Assembly: GCF_023923225.1 (NCBI RefSeq)
Contig: NZ_CP099489.1
Coordinates: 3,658,001 to 3,722,000 of the forward strand
DNA length: 64,000 nt
Source: Ornithinimicrobium faecis
GTDB taxonomy: Bacteria > Actinomycetota > Actinomycetes > Actinomycetales > Dermatophilaceae
Direction: 5' to 3'
The notes under the pieces are model-generated. The model saw only the letters and a program-made list of their open reading frames with translations. It was not told where the DNA came from and ran no database searches. Shown here one piece after another: positions 63,594 through 64,000 of the stretch; the first letter of the stretch is position 1; each line of letters starts with the position of its first letter. The translations under genes were made by a program, and so were the position numbers.

Positions 63594-64000
63594 ATGCTGA
63601 CTGAGTTTGTGCGCGACCACGCGTTCACCATCGGGTGGTTCGGGCTGATGACCTTCGTGTGGTTCGGATGGTCCCAGGAGGACCCACCGCCCAGGTGGCG
63701 ATGGGCGCTGGGCGCCGGCAGCCTGCTGGGCGCAGCGATCGCGGGGGTCTTCGTCCCGGCGGTGGTCACGGGCTGGGACGGACCCAGCGCCCTGGACGGC
63801 CACTACGCCGGCTTCGGGCTCATCGTCCTGCTCGAGGTGCTCGTCGCGGGGCTGGGAGCCCTGGTGCTGTGGCGTCGGGGCAGGGCGCACTGGACGGCCT
63901 GGTGGATCGCCCTCGTCGTGGCGCTGCACTTTCTCCCGCTCGCCGTCGTCCTGGGCGACTGGTCGCTCGTGGCCCTGAGCGCGGTGCAGACGCTCGGTCT
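63594..64000 (+). CDS. Membrane protein, 5' part only
   Basis: The first 135 residues or so of an integral membrane protein, open at the window edge. Five hydrophobic segments are visible (TIGWFGLMTFVWFGW, ALGAGSLLGAAIAGVFVPAVV, GFGLIVLLEVLVAGLGALVL, WWIALVVALHFLPLAVVL, then VALSAVQTLG), an aromatic-rich pattern. GGGGGA precedes ATG 63594. No family is recognised. Confidence 0.6.
   Translation, partial: MLTEFVRDHAFTIGWFGLMTFVWFGWSQEDPPPRWRWALGAGSLLGAAIAGVFVPAVVTGWDGPSALDGHYAGFGLIVLLEVLVAGLGALVLWRRGRAHWTAWWIALVVALHFLPLAVVLGDWSLVALSAVQTLG

Overview
The window is chromosomal DNA from a high-GC actinobacterium (Actinomycetota). The evidence is a GlgE-type alpha-glucan cluster, a NucS mismatch endonuclease, F420-type luciferase-like oxidoreductases, a DUF2550 gene beside atpC, many GTG starts, and many genes with a TAnnnT hexamer 6-7 nt before the start codon (leaderless transcription). 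A member of the Dermatophilaceae/Intrasporangiaceae/Ornithinimicrobiaceae group of Micrococcales is my guess only. I see no rRNA, tRNA, CRISPR-Cas, prophage or insertion sequence.

Layout. 1-9.3 kb: DUF488 tail, MFS exporter, ligA, lipoprotein, MetE-like protein, multicopper oxidase, two less well known proteins. 9.3-14.8 kb: mnmA with a cysteine desulfurase, etfBA, PadR regulator with a membrane partner. 14.9-22.4 kb: VOC protein, alpha/beta hydrolase colliding with a decayed luciferase-like pseudogene, enoyl-CoA hydratase, YbjN-like protein, glgX, then a hypothetical patch ending in an AbiEi-like protein. 22.6-34.7 kb: glgP diverging from glgE-treS-(mak-glgB)-pgm. 34.8-47.8 kb: thioredoxin-fold TPR protein, F420 oxidoreductase, repeat-rich lipoprotein, acyl-CoA mutase, DUF1353, GNAT, meaB, thiolase, amidohydrolase, methylmalonyl-CoA epimerase, AI-2E-type permease. 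47.9-54.8 kb: small proteins, 3-hydroxyacyl-CoA dehydrogenase, nucS, gamma-glutamyltransferase-like enzyme, STAS protein, cobalamin adenosyltransferase. 54.9-63.4 kb: DUF2550 and the ATP synthase operon. The end holds a partial membrane protein.

How genes work together. GlgE, TreS, maltokinase, GlgB, GlgX, GlgP and Pgm cover trehalose-to-glucan synthesis and glucan breakdown in one block. Etf, enoyl-CoA hydratase, hydroxyacyl-CoA dehydrogenase, thiolase, mutase, MeaB, epimerase and adenosyltransferase form a scattered fatty-acid and B12-dependent acyl-CoA module.

Most unusual feature. Two sequence-unrelated repeat families (A and B) occur as short arrays, both with an exact 32-bp period. They sit mostly at gene ends. 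Two arrays are inverted around a central palindrome, one array abuts a truncated Uma2-like gene, and both families together form the in-frame linker that fuses maltokinase to GlgB. I do not recognise these repeats as a described family.
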